A stretch of 64,000 nt of DNA, taken from contig CAVOTD010000027.1 in assembly GCA_963698995.1 (NCBI GenBank), forward strand, positions 1 to 64,000. Direction: 5' to 3'. Below, piece after piece: positions 40,602 to 48,505 of this stretch. The notes beneath the pieces were generated by a model. It had not been told where the DNA came from and made no database searches. It saw only the letters and a list, made by a program, of their open reading frames with translations. How positions within the stretch are numbered: position 1 is the stretch's first letter; every line of letters begins with the position of its first letter. The position numbers and the translations under genes are program-made. The DNA comes from AP-15 sp963698995 (GTDB taxonomy: Bacteria > Pseudomonadota > Alphaproteobacteria > ATCC43930 > CGMCC-115725).

Positions 40602-41165
40602 TCAGCGGTTGGCGCCGGGGCGCCAGAGCACGTCGCGGGCGCCGTCGTCGTTGAGGCGGCGGCCCAGCACGAAAAGGTGGTCCGAGAGACGGTTCAGATA
40701 CTTCAGCGCTTCGGGATTGACCCTCTCCGCGCCATTGAGCGCGCTGACCAAGCGCTCGGCGCGGCGTGCAATCGTGCGCGCCAGATGGAGATAGGCGGCC
40801 GCTGCCGTCCCGCCCGGCAGGATGAACGAGTCGAGCGGCCGCAATGCGGCATTCATCGCGTCGATTTCACCTTCGAGACGCTCCACCTGCGCCGCGACGA
40901 TCCGTAGCCCTCCGGCAGTGCGACGGCCGTCTTCCGGGGTGCACAAATCGGCGCCGAGGTCGAACAGATCGTTCTGGATACGGCCCAGCATCTCGTCGGC
41001 TGCCGGGTCGGCATGGAGCCGGGCGATCCCGATCGCTGCATTGGCCTCGTCGACGGTGCCGTAGGCAGCGACGCGCAGCGCGTGCTTCGGAACGCGGGCC
41101 CCGTCGCCGAGTGAGGTCTCGCCGCGGTCGCCGCCGCGGGTATAAATCCGGGTCAGCCGCACCAT
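40602..41165 (-). CDS. PduO-type cob(I)alamin adenosyltransferase
   Basis: A 187-residue enzyme transferring adenosyl from ATP to cob(I)alamin. TRGGDRGETSLGDGARVPKH is the N-terminal ATP-binding loop; YGTVDEANAAIGIARL and the C-terminal YLNRLSDHLFVLGRRLN are diagnostic of the PduO/MMAB family. It lies 28 bases downstream of a small TM protein gene and upstream of the etf cluster, from which the PEP-CTERM gene separates it. Confidence 0.93.
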   Translation of the reverse strand: MVRLTRIYTRGGDRGETSLGDGARVPKHALRVAAYGTVDEANAAIGIARLHADPAADEMLGRIQNDLFDLGADLCTPEDGRRTAGGLRIVAAQVERLEGEIDAMNAALRPLDSFILPGGTAAAAYLHLARTIARRAERLVSALNGAERVNPEALKYLNRLSDHLFVLGRRLNDDGARDVLWRPGANR

Positions 41166-41193
41166 GGACTAATACCGGGGGACTGCCGGGGGA

Positions 41194-41385
41194 CTAATGC
41201 CGGGCGAGCAGCATCAGCATGGCCAGCAGCACCAGCGCTAAGGCCTGCATGATGACGCGCGACTGCATCAGCTTGTTCGAGCGGCGAGGGTCGCCGCCGC
41301 GCAACAACGTCGCCACGCCAAACCCAAGCACGGTTAGGGTGCCGAGCATCGCGAGCACCAGCAGTGTCGTCAGAAAAGTCGTCAT
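41194..41385 (-). CDS. small twin-transmembrane (HIG1-like) protein
   Basis: A 63-residue protein with two TM helices (TFLTTLLVLAMLGTLTVLGF and IMQALALVLLAMLMLLARH) joined by the polar loop LLRGGDPRRSNKLMQSR, which matches the HIG1/hypoxia-induced family QLM-R pattern. I start at the ATG 41385 rather than the longer frame. It is commonly found directly before the cobalamin adenosyltransferase in alphaproteobacteria. Its role is unproven; HIG1 relatives stabilise respiratory complexes. Confidence 0.8.
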   Translation of the reverse strand: MTTFLTTLLVLAMLGTLTVLGFGVATLLRGGDPRRSNKLMQSRVIMQALALVLLAMLMLLARH

Positions 41386-41562
41386 CCCGGCAATATGGCG
41401 ACGTCGGTCTACCCGAGCCAGGGGGCTGTTCCAGACCGGGCACCGGTCGGCGGCCATTCGCCCTGCGCGATCGGGCCGCCGCCGGCGAGCTGAGCGAGTT
41501 ACCCGCCGTAGGCGCTCTCAAACGATCAGGGCCTCGGTCTTACGCTGGCGGACCTTGCTCGA

Positions 41563-41781
41563 TCACTCCTGCTGCACCTGGTAGTGATTTGGCAGTACCG
41601 TGCGGGCCATCGGATCGGCGGCGTGCATAACATCGGAGCGCGTCATCGACAGCGCCGCGATGTCGTCCGAGATCGCATTGAGGTTTTGGGTATCGCTGGC
41701 CCGCTCCGGCGCGCCGATGAAACTGCAACCGACCGCGGCGACGAGCGAGAGTACGACGAGCCCTAGGCGAAGAAAGTTCAT
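41563..41781 (-). CDS. small lipoprotein of unknown function
   Basis: A 72-residue protein: MNFLRLGLVVLSLVAAVGC has a lipoprotein signal peptide with lipobox AVGC, followed by a short polar tail (IGAPERASDTQNLNAISDDI). Not recognised beyond that. It follows a 44-residue membrane protein gene after 13 bases on the same strand; the two may be co-expressed. Confidence 0.6.
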   Translation of the reverse strand: MNFLRLGLVVLSLVAAVGCSFIGAPERASDTQNLNAISDDIAALSMTRSDVMHAADPMARTVLPNHYQVQQE

Positions 41782-41794
41782 TGATCTCTCCAAT

Positions 41795-41929
41795 TTAAGA
41801 AAACAGCTCGTACGCTACTATGAATAGAACCACGACGAGCACCAAGGACACCAGCAAAACATAACGCACCACGCCCTCTCTGGAGCCGGCGCGGGCCTCC
41901 GTGGCGGTCGCGACCGGGCGTTTGGCCAT
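41795..41929 (-). CDS. 44-residue single-pass membrane protein
   Basis: Cytoplasmic basic N-terminus (MAKRPVATATEARAGSREG) and one TM helix (VVRYVLLVSLVLVVVLFIVA). An excellent Shine-Dalgarno AGGAGGAG lies just upstream of the ATG at 41929, supporting real translation. Not recognised. It pairs with the lipoprotein gene downstream. Confidence 0.6.
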   Translation of the reverse strand: MAKRPVATATEARAGSREGVVRYVLLVSLVLVVVLFIVAYELFS

Positions 41930-42165
41930 CTCTGCTCCTCCTAATTGCGGGGATCTCTGCCATTGAAAACAGGAGGGGAGGGGTTTTCGATCCGGCAAAG
42001 GGGTAGGCTCAGACGAGCGAGTTGACCGCGCCGGCGTATCGGAATACATCTTCGGCGTGACTCCGTTCACGAGGCATGGCCGGCCGGACCGGCGAATTAC
42101 GATCCCGAACCCACCGAGGGTTCGGGCTCAGTCAATTCGCCCCATTCCTGCCGAGGATCCTGCCC

Positions 42166-42465
42166 ATGTCGCGCTCTCCTGCGACCGTCGCTGACGACAA
42201 TCTTCCAGTCACCGCTTGCTTTTCCGTTCACGCGTACGCCGAACCCGGCGTCATGCCGCGCGTTCTCGAACTCTTCGCCAAGCGCGGACTGGTGCCCTCT
42301 GCTTGGCACAGCACTACTTACGGAACCGATCGGGCTGAATTGACGATCGATATCCAAATGCACGGGCTCGATCGTAATCTGACCGACTACATCGCCGCCT
42401 GCGTGCGGCAAATCGCCTTTGTCGAGGTGGTGCTGACGTCGGAGAAGCGCACCGCCATGGGCTGA
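42166..42465 (+). CDS. ACT-like domain protein
   Basis: A 99-residue protein (MSRSPATVADDNLPVTACFS). The segment CFSVHAYAEPGVMPRVLELF, ending in a second strand pattern ELTIDIQMHGLD, matches an ACT beta-alpha-beta fold as in the acetolactate synthase small subunit (cf. AEPGVMPRVLELFAKRGLVP). It lacks the rest of IlvH. It may be a stand-alone small-molecule sensor. The ATG at 42166 is chosen; the longer frame is unsupported. Eighteen bases before the Nudix gene. Confidence 0.6.
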   Translation: MSRSPATVADDNLPVTACFSVHAYAEPGVMPRVLELFAKRGLVPSAWHSTTYGTDRAELTIDIQMHGLDRNLTDYIAACVRQIAFVEVVLTSEKRTAMG

Positions 42466-42483
42466 TCGGAGTGGTGGCCTGAG

Positions 42484-43335
42484 ATGTCGTTCCACGACCA
42501 TATCCGTTCCTGCAACAACTACGACCCGGCGCGCGCGGTGCCGCTGTTCGCCGGGAGTGACCGGATCGGGCTGTTGCGGCGCGATAATGCCCAGGCATTG
42601 CGCCGCTTCCCCGAAATCTTCGCGGTCGAAGACGACAAGGCGAGATTGCTGGTTAGCGGCGATGTTGAGAAGGTCAGCCGCGTCGTCAACTCGGCGGTCG
42701 ATGCGTTGGTTGCAGAGAACTGTGTCCCGAAGTGGCGCAACGAGACCTTTGACGTGGCTGCGCGTTGGGGTGCGCCGCCGGTTTTTCGCCTCGATCGCGG
42801 CGCCGTCCCGTTTTTTGGAACGCGCGCCTATGGCGTTCATCTCAACGGGTATTGCCACGCGGGGAATACGATCCTGCTGTGGGTCGGCAAGCGAGCTCCG
42901 GACAAGAAGGTCGCCCCCGACAAACTCGACAACCTCGTCGCCGGCGGAGTTGGCAACGGACATGGTCTCGACGAGACCTTGATGAAGGAAGGCGAGGAGG
43001 AGGCCTCGATTCCGGCGAGCCTGACCAGATCCGCTATCCCGGTTGGCGCCGTCTCCTATCGCATGGAAACGAGGCTCGGTATCCGTGACGATGTACTGTT
43101 CGTCTACGATCTGGAGATGCCGGCCGACTTCGTCCCGAAAAATCAGGACGGCGAGATCGTCGATTTTGCCCTGATGCCGGCTTCGGCGGTCCTGGAGCGC
43201 ATCCGCACGACCGCCGACTTCAAGTTCAACGTCAATCTGGTGATGCTCGATTTCGCCTTGCGACATGGCGTCTTGCGGCCGGACGACCCGGAATACCTCG
43301 ATGTCGCCAACGGCCTGCACCGCCCCTCCGATTAA
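42484..43335 (+). CDS. DUF4743/Nudix hydrolase
   Basis: A 283-residue protein with an N-terminal DUF4743 domain (SFHDHIRSCNNYDPARAVPL) and a C-terminal Nudix domain whose box reads GGVGNGHGLDETLMKEGEEE, retaining the catalytic EE residues. Relatives in fungi and plants hydrolyse oxidised thiamine diphosphate, so a thiamine-damage role is plausible. Co-directional with the ACT-like gene and convergent with gluQRS (4-base overlap of the ends). Confidence 0.82.
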   Translation: MSFHDHIRSCNNYDPARAVPLFAGSDRIGLLRRDNAQALRRFPEIFAVEDDKARLLVSGDVEKVSRVVNSAVDALVAENCVPKWRNETFDVAARWGAPPVFRLDRGAVPFFGTRAYGVHLNGYCHAGNTILLWVGKRAPDKKVAPDKLDNLVAGGVGNGHGLDETLMKEGEEEASIPASLTRSAIPVGAVSYRMETRLGIRDDVLFVYDLEMPADFVPKNQDGEIVDFALMPASAVLERIRTTADFKFNVNLVMLDFALRHGVLRPDDPEYLDVANGLHRPSD

Positions 43336-44234
43336 CGCTGCCCCTCAGCTAAGGCGATTATCTCCGCCGGTTTCATGCCGGCCGCGCGCATCGATCTTAT
43401 CGTCGGTGCGCCGTCGCGCTTGGCGAGGCGATGGCCGGTCTCGTCGGTCAACAGCGGGTGGTGGTGGTAGCGCGGCGTCGGTAGGCTGAGCAGCGCCTGC
43501 AGCAACCGGTGGATATGCGTCGCCGCCATTAAGTCCTCTCCGCGCGTCACCAAGCTTACGCCTTGGATCGCGTCGTCGACCGTGACCGCGAGGTGGTAGC
43601 TCGCCGGGATTTCCTTGCGGGCAAGCACCACATCGCCGCGCAACGCTGGATCGGCCTGCTGCGGGTAATCCCCCTCGATCCAGCTGAGAGGGCCGGTCAG
43701 AGCGAGCGCGCGGCCGAGGTCGAGGCGCAGTGCATAATCCAGTCCTGAGCGGCGCCGCGCTTCGACCTCTTCGGCGCCGAGGCTGCGGCAAATACCGGGG
43801 TAGGACGGTCCAGCCGGGCCGTGCGGCGCACCGCCGGCGCGCGCGATCTCAGCCTGGATCTCGCGGCGCGTGCAAAAGCAGGGATAGAGCACTCCGATCT
43901 TCGCGAGTCGGTCGAGCGCGCAGCGGTAATCGTCGAAATGCTCCGACTGCTTGCGCACCGGCCCGTCCCAATCGAGGCCGAGCCAGGCGAGATCATCGAG
44001 GATCGCTCGGGCATACTCATCGCGGCAGCGGGTTCGGTCGATGTCTTCGAGGCGCAGCAAGAAGCGTCCCCCGTCGCGACGGGCGGTTTGCCACCCTTCG
44101 AACGCCGAGCGGATGTGGCCGAGATGCAGATACCCGGTCGGGCTCGGCGCAAACCGGGTCACCGTCGCAGCGGACGCGGCTGCGGGTGACAGCGGCGCCT
44201 CGCCTGGGCTAGGTTGCCGGATTCCGGCCGCCAT
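43332..44234 (-). CDS. gluQRS: tRNA glutamyl-Q(34) synthetase
   Basis: A 300-residue truncated glutamyl-tRNA synthetase that glutamylates queuosine in tRNA-Asp. TRFAPSPTGYLHLGHIRSAF contains the HIGH-type motif (HLGH); zinc-site cysteines are in YPCFCTRREIQ; ALAWL-type LARKEIPASYHLAVTVDDA and the KMSKS-equivalent HRLAKRDGAPT are present. The anticodon-binding domain is absent, as expected. The start at 44234 directly abuts the divergent carboxylesterase gene. Confidence 0.92.
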   Translation of the reverse strand: MAAGIRQPSPGEAPLSPAAASAATVTRFAPSPTGYLHLGHIRSAFEGWQTARRDGGRFLLRLEDIDRTRCRDEYARAILDDLAWLGLDWDGPVRKQSEHFDDYRCALDRLAKIGVLYPCFCTRREIQAEIARAGGAPHGPAGPSYPGICRSLGAEEVEARRRSGLDYALRLDLGRALALTGPLSWIEGDYPQQADPALRGDVVLARKEIPASYHLAVTVDDAIQGVSLVTRGEDLMAATHIHRLLQALLSLPTPRYHHHPLLTDETGHRLAKRDGAPTIRSMRAAGMKPAEIIALAEGQR

Positions 44235-44250
44235 GCGAGAGACTGCGCCG

Positions 44251-44916
44251 ATGATGCCTGCCCTCTCGGGACCGTCCCGCCCACCCGCCTTCGGCGGCAA
44301 GCCGCGCCGCCTCGTCATCCTGCTGCACGGTCTCGGGGCGGACGGCAACGATTTGATCGGGCTCGCGCCATATTGGGCACGGCTGTTGCCGACCGCCGAA
44401 TTCGTGTCGCCCAATGCGCCCATCCCTTGCGACATGGCGCCATACGGGTATCAATGGTTCAGCTCGCAAGATCGCAGCCCCGAAGCAGCGCTGGCCGGGG
44501 TGAGGGCCGCGGCGCCGATCCTCGATGCCTTCATCGACGAGTCGCTGAAGGAACGGGGCCTCGGCGAAGGCGATCTGGCGCTGGTCGGGTTTTCGCAGGG
44601 CACCATGATGTCGCTCTTTGTCGGGCTGCGGCGCAGCCAACCGGTGGCCGGGATCGTCGGCTTCTCGGGCCGGCTGCTCGCCCCGGAACTGCTGGCGGAC
44701 GAGCTGCGCTCGCGGCCGCGCATCCTCCTGGTGCACGGCACCGACGACCCGCTCGTTCCCTACGCTTCCCTGGCTGCGGCGGAAGCTGCGCTGACCGCCG
44801 CCGCCGTTCCGGTCGAGACAGTGACCTCGGTTGGCATCGGCCACTCGATCGACGAGGAGGGGCTGCGCCGCGGCGGGCGGTTCCTCGCGGAGGTCCTCAG
44901 CGAGACGAGGCCTTGA
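44251..44916 (+). CDS. phospholipase/carboxylesterase family alpha/beta-hydrolase
   Basis: A 221-residue serine esterase. LVILLHGLGADGNDLIGLAP is the oxyanion segment, LALVGFSQGTMMSLF contains nucleophile Ser, LLVHGTDDPLVPYAS supplies Asp and GIGHSIDEEG the His. Related to E. coli YpfH/acyl-protein thioesterases. The ATG at 44251 is used; an ATG at 44233 would overlap the divergent gluQRS start codon. The 3' end overlaps the convergent tlpA-like gene by 20 bases. Confidence 0.88.
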   Translation: MMPALSGPSRPPAFGGKPRRLVILLHGLGADGNDLIGLAPYWARLLPTAEFVSPNAPIPCDMAPYGYQWFSSQDRSPEAALAGVRAAAPILDAFIDESLKERGLGEGDLALVGFSQGTMMSLFVGLRRSQPVAGIVGFSGRLLAPELLADELRSRPRILLVHGTDDPLVPYASLAAAEAALTAAAVPVETVTSVGIGHSIDEEGLRRGGRFLAEVLSETRP

Positions 44917-45472
44917 CGACACCATCGCCTGACAGGAGCGGCTCCAGGACGCCTAGGATCTTGGGTGAATCCCATTCCGCCGCGCCCTCGACGCGGCCGA
45001 GCACTTTGCCGTTGCGGCCGATCAGGAAGCTGGTCGGCAGACCGCGCACTTCGAAGGCGTGCCCGACGGCGCTTTTCGGATCGATGAATGTCTTGACCGA
45101 TTTGAGCCCGAGCTTGTCGATAAACGGCTCGACGACCTTGTTGCCGCCGCGATCCTCGGAAACCGCGACCACTGCAATCCGATCGCCGAGGCGCGCCTGC
45201 AACCGCTCGAGCGAGGGCATCTCGCGCAGGCATGGCTCGCACCAAGTCGCCCAAAGATTGACGAGAATGACCTTACCGCGCAGTTCGGTGATTTCGACGG
45301 TGTTGCCGGCTAAGTCGGTAAGCAAGATCGCGGGAGCTGGAAACGGCTGGGAGAAGGGCAGGAACTCGCCCAGCTTGGTTCGATCGGGCGTATCTTGCTC
45401 GCCTTCTGCCGCTGACCCGATGCCCGGCACCACGAGCAGAAGAAGCAACGCGACGGCGCACGCCAATTTCAT
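44897..45472 (-). CDS. TlpA-like periplasmic thiol:disulfide oxidoreductase
   Basis: A 191-residue secreted or membrane-anchored thioredoxin. The signal segment MKLACAVALLLLLVVPGIGS precedes a thioredoxin fold with WCEPC at residues 77-81 and cis-Pro in RGLPTSFLIGRNG. Family members reduce apo-cytochrome or Cu-site cysteines in the periplasm. The start is 36 bases from argH on the opposite strand, so the promoters overlap. Confidence 0.9.
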   Translation of the reverse strand: MKLACAVALLLLLVVPGIGSAAEGEQDTPDRTKLGEFLPFSQPFPAPAILLTDLAGNTVEITELRGKVILVNLWATWCEPCLREMPSLERLQARLGDRIAVVAVSEDRGGNKVVEPFIDKLGLKSVKTFIDPKSAVGHAFEVRGLPTSFLIGRNGKVLGRVEGAAEWDSPKILGVLEPLLSGDGVVKASSR

Positions 45473-45508
45473 CGTCTGGTCCTCGCGCTATGGCCTGAGG
45501 CGCGACCC

Positions 45509-46933
45509 ATGACCGGCGCGAAAAAGCCGGCCGGAGGCGCCGGCGGCCCCCCGCCGAATACGCTGTGGGGTGGTCGGTTTGCCCGAGGTTCGGCAGAGGT
45601 CATGCGCCGCATCAATGCCTCGATCGATTTCGACAAGCGCCTTTACGCCGAGGACATCGCCGGCTCGAAGGCGCACTGCGCGATGCTCGTCGCGCAGAAC
45701 ATTCTGTCATCGGAAGATGGCGCGGCGATCGACACCGGTCTAGACCTAATCAGGTCGGAGATCGACAGCGGCAGCTTCGTGTTCAGCGCCGAGCACGAAG
45801 ACATCCACATGAACGTCGAAGCGCGGCTGGCCGAGCTGATCGGGCCGGTTGCCGGGCGCCTCCATACGGCGCGCTCGCGCAACGATCAGGTCGCGACCGA
45901 TCTCCGGCTCTGGTTGCGCAGCGCGATTGACCGCCTCGACCTCGCGATCCGCGACCTGCAGCAGGCGCTGATCGACCGCGCCGAGGCCGAAGCCGGCACG
46001 CTGATGCCCGGCTACACCCACCTGCAGATCGCCCAGCCGGTAACCCTCGGCCACCACTTGTTGGCTTATGTCGAGATGCTTGGGCGCGACCGCGGCCGGC
46101 TCGCCGATTGCCGGCGCCGGCTCAACGAGTCGCCGCTCGGGGCGGCGGCGCTCGCCGGCACCTCGTTTCCAATCGACCGGCATGCGACGGCCGCCGCGCT
46201 CGGCTTCGACCGTCCGGCGGCGAACTCGCTGGATGCCGTATCGGACCGGGATTTTGCGGTCGAGTTTCTCGCCGCGGCGGCGCTCGCCGGCGCCCATCTC
46301 TCGCGCTTCGCCGAGGAGATCGTGATCTGGTGCACCAGCGAATTCGGGTTTTTGGGATTGAGCGACGCGTTCACGACCGGCAGCTCGATCATGCCGCAAA
46401 AACGCAATCCGGATGCTGCCGAGCTGGTGCGCGCCAAAACCGGCCGTCTCAATGGCTCGCTGATCGGGCTATTGACGGTGATGAAGGGCCTACCGCTTGC
46501 CTATGGCAAGGATATGCAGGAGGACAAGGTTCCGGTGTTCGAGGCGGTCGATACGCTCGAGCTGTGCCTCGCGGCGACAACCGGGATGGTGCACGACATG
46601 CAGCCCGACCGCGAGCGCTTGCGCGCCGCCGCCGAGGGCGGCTTTGCAACCGCGACCGACCTTGCCGACTGGCTCGTGCGGGTCGCCGGCTTGCCGTTCC
46701 GGCAAGCTCACCACGCGACGGGGATGATCGTCCAGCGGGCGGCGGCGCTCGGCTGCAGCCTCGCCGCGCTGCCGCTCGCCGAATTGCAGGCCGTCGAGCC
46801 GGCGATCACCGGCCAGGTTTACGACGTGCTTGACGCGGGCCGCTCGGTGGCGAGCCGCACCAGCTATGGCGGCACCGCCCCGCAGTGCGTGCGCGCCGCC
46901 GCCCGAGAGGCGCGCAATAGGTTTTTGGGATGA
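45509..46933 (+). CDS. argH: argininosuccinate lyase
   Basis: A 474-residue enzyme of arginine synthesis, cleaving argininosuccinate into arginine and fumarate. The fumarase-superfamily signature GSSIMPQKRNPDAAELVRAK is present, together with NTLWGGRFARGSAEVMRRIN, HTARSRNDQVATDLRLWLR and GYTHLQIAQPVTLGHH. The N-terminus has an extra Gly/Pro-rich segment. First gene of the argH-lptM-lysA-TIGR02302 cluster. Confidence 0.97.
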   Translation: MTGAKKPAGGAGGPPPNTLWGGRFARGSAEVMRRINASIDFDKRLYAEDIAGSKAHCAMLVAQNILSSEDGAAIDTGLDLIRSEIDSGSFVFSAEHEDIHMNVEARLAELIGPVAGRLHTARSRNDQVATDLRLWLRSAIDRLDLAIRDLQQALIDRAEAEAGTLMPGYTHLQIAQPVTLGHHLLAYVEMLGRDRGRLADCRRRLNESPLGAAALAGTSFPIDRHATAAALGFDRPAANSLDAVSDRDFAVEFLAAAALAGAHLSRFAEEIVIWCTSEFGFLGLSDAFTTGSSIMPQKRNPDAAELVRAKTGRLNGSLIGLLTVMKGLPLAYGKDMQEDKVPVFEAVDTLELCLAATTGMVHDMQPDRERLRAAAEGGFATATDLADWLVRVAGLPFRQAHHATGMIVQRAAALGCSLAALPLAELQAVEPAITGQVYDVLDAGRSVASRTSYGGTAPQCVRAAAREARNRFLG

Positions 46934-46956
46934 TCCGCCAGGGCCCCTCGCCCCGA

Positions 46957-47024
46957 CCCTCTCCCCGCAAGCGGGGCGAGGGAGAAAGCCGCTCGATCCC
47001 CTCGCCCCGCTTGCGGGGAGAGGG
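46957..47024. repeat. 26-base perfect inverted repeat (palindromic repeat element)
   Basis: Arm 46957-46982 and arm 46999-47024 are perfect reverse complements, each built on the core CCCCGCAAGCGGGG or its complement, separated by 16 bases. It is the kind of dispersed palindrome common in alphaproteobacterial intergenic DNA. It would form a very stable hairpin just after argH and before lptM. Confidence 0.8.
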
Positions 47025-47079
47025 AGGGGCCGGCGTTAGCGGGAGGGTGAGGGGTCGGCGCGAGCGAAGCTTTGGTGCG

Positions 47080-47196
47080 ATGCTTCTCTGCGCTCTTGTG
47101 CTGTCGCTGGCGCTCGCAGGGTGCGGCAAGCGGAATGCACCACTGCCGCCACCGGACGAGCCCAACACCTTTCCGCGGCCATATCCGAGTGAATGA
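47080..47196 (+). CDS. lptM: LptM-like small lipoprotein
   Basis: A 38-residue lipoprotein: MLLCALVLSLALAGCGKRN with lipobox LAGC, then a Pro-rich tail ending PNTFPRPYPSE. Short lipoproteins with a GCGK start and PRPYP-type tail between argH and lysA are the LptM (YifL) family, which assists LptD maturation in E. coli. The longer frame upstream is repeat DNA. Its stop overlaps the lysA start region. Confidence 0.78.
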   Translation: MLLCALVLSLALAGCGKRNAPLPPPDEPNTFPRPYPSE

Positions 47197-48505
47197 GTTC
47201 TTCCCCTATCGCGGCGGCGAGCTGCACGCCGAAGAGGTGCCGGTCGAACGCATTGCAGCGGCGGTGGGCACTCCGTTCTATCTCTACTCGGCGGCTGGGT
47301 TTACCGCGCTCTACCGGCGCTTCGCCGAGTCCCTTTCGCCCGAGCTGCCGTTGATCTGCTATGCCGTGAAAGCCAATTCAAACCTCGCGGTGCTGCGTCA
47401 CTTCGGCGGCCTGGGGGCCGGCGCCGACGTGGTTTCGGAGGGCGAGCTGCGCCGCGCGCTCGCCGCCGGCATACCCGCCGAGCGCATCATCTTCTCCGGG
47501 GTCGGCAAGACCGCAAGCGAGATGGCAATAGCGCTCGCCGCCGGCATTCATCAGATCAATGTCGAGTCGCTGCCGGAGCTGCGCCGGCTGAGCGAGGTCG
47601 CCAGCGCACAAGGGCGTGTCGCGCCTGTCGGGCTCCGGGTCAATCCCGATGTCGACGCGCTGACCCACGCCAAGATCTCAACCGGCCGGAAAGAGAACAA
47701 GTTCGGCATCGAACTTGACGCGGCGGTCGCCGCGTACCGTCTCGCCCACGAGCTTCCCGGGATCGAGCCGGTCGGCCTTGCGGTGCATATCGGCTCGCAA
47801 CTCGTCGATCTAGCGCCGTACCGGCGCGCCTTCGAGCGGATCGCCGAGCTCGTCGTCGAATTGCGCGGCATCGGCCTTGCCGTGCGCCGCATCGATCTCG
47901 GCGGCGGTATCGGCGTCCGCTATCACTCCGAGCGCCCGCTGGAGCCGGCAAGTTATGCGAGCCTGGTGCGCGAAATTTTCGGTTCGCTGGATCTCACCCT
48001 CGCTTTCGAGCCGGGTCGGGTGCTGTCGGCGCCGGCGGGATTGCTGGTCTCCCAGGTCGTCTACGTCAAAGAGAGCAGCACCAAGCGTTTCGTGATCGTC
48101 GATGCCGCGATGAACGATCTGATCCGGCCGGCACTCTATGATGCGTGGCACGACATCGTACCGGTTCGTCTTCCGGGGCGCGGCGCCGTGCTCGCGCCGG
48201 CGGACGTCGTCGGGCCGGTCTGCGAAACCGGCGACACCTTTGCGGTCGATCGCGACTTGCCGCCGTTTGCCGAGGGCGATCTCGTTGCGTTTACGGCGGC
48301 GGGGGCCTATGGCGCGGTCATGAGCACGACCTACAACAGTCGGTTGCTGGTGCCGGAAGTGCTGGCTTCCGGCAATCGCTTTGCCGTGATCCGGGCACGG
48401 CCGAGCTATGAAGCGCTGTTGTCCTTGGATACCATTCCGCAATGGCTTTCCGATCGGCTCCCCGAATTGCCGGGGGATCCGCCACGGAAGCGAGGTGCCG
48501 CATGA
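47189..48505 (+). CDS. lysA: diaminopimelate decarboxylase
   Basis: About 438 residues from the GTG at 47189 (VNEFFPYRGGELHAEEVPVE). This PLP enzyme makes lysine from meso-diaminopimelate. The PLP lysine lies in LICYAVKANSNLAVLRHF; HIGSQLVDLAPYRRAFERI, RIDLGGGIGVRYHSE, EPGRVLSAPAGLLVSQV and GPVCETGDTFAVDR follow. The start overlaps the last codons of lptM. The stop overlaps the next gene (ATGA). Confidence 0.95.
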   Translation: MNEFFPYRGGELHAEEVPVERIAAAVGTPFYLYSAAGFTALYRRFAESLSPELPLICYAVKANSNLAVLRHFGGLGAGADVVSEGELRRALAAGIPAERIIFSGVGKTASEMAIALAAGIHQINVESLPELRRLSEVASAQGRVAPVGLRVNPDVDALTHAKISTGRKENKFGIELDAAVAAYRLAHELPGIEPVGLAVHIGSQLVDLAPYRRAFERIAELVVELRGIGLAVRRIDLGGGIGVRYHSERPLEPASYASLVREIFGSLDLTLAFEPGRVLSAPAGLLVSQVVYVKESSTKRFVIVDAAMNDLIRPALYDAWHDIVPVRLPGRGAVLAPADVVGPVCETGDTFAVDRDLPPFAEGDLVAFTAAGAYGAVMSTTYNSRLLVPEVLASGNRFAVIRARPSYEALLSLDTIPQWLSDRLPELPGDPPRKRGAA

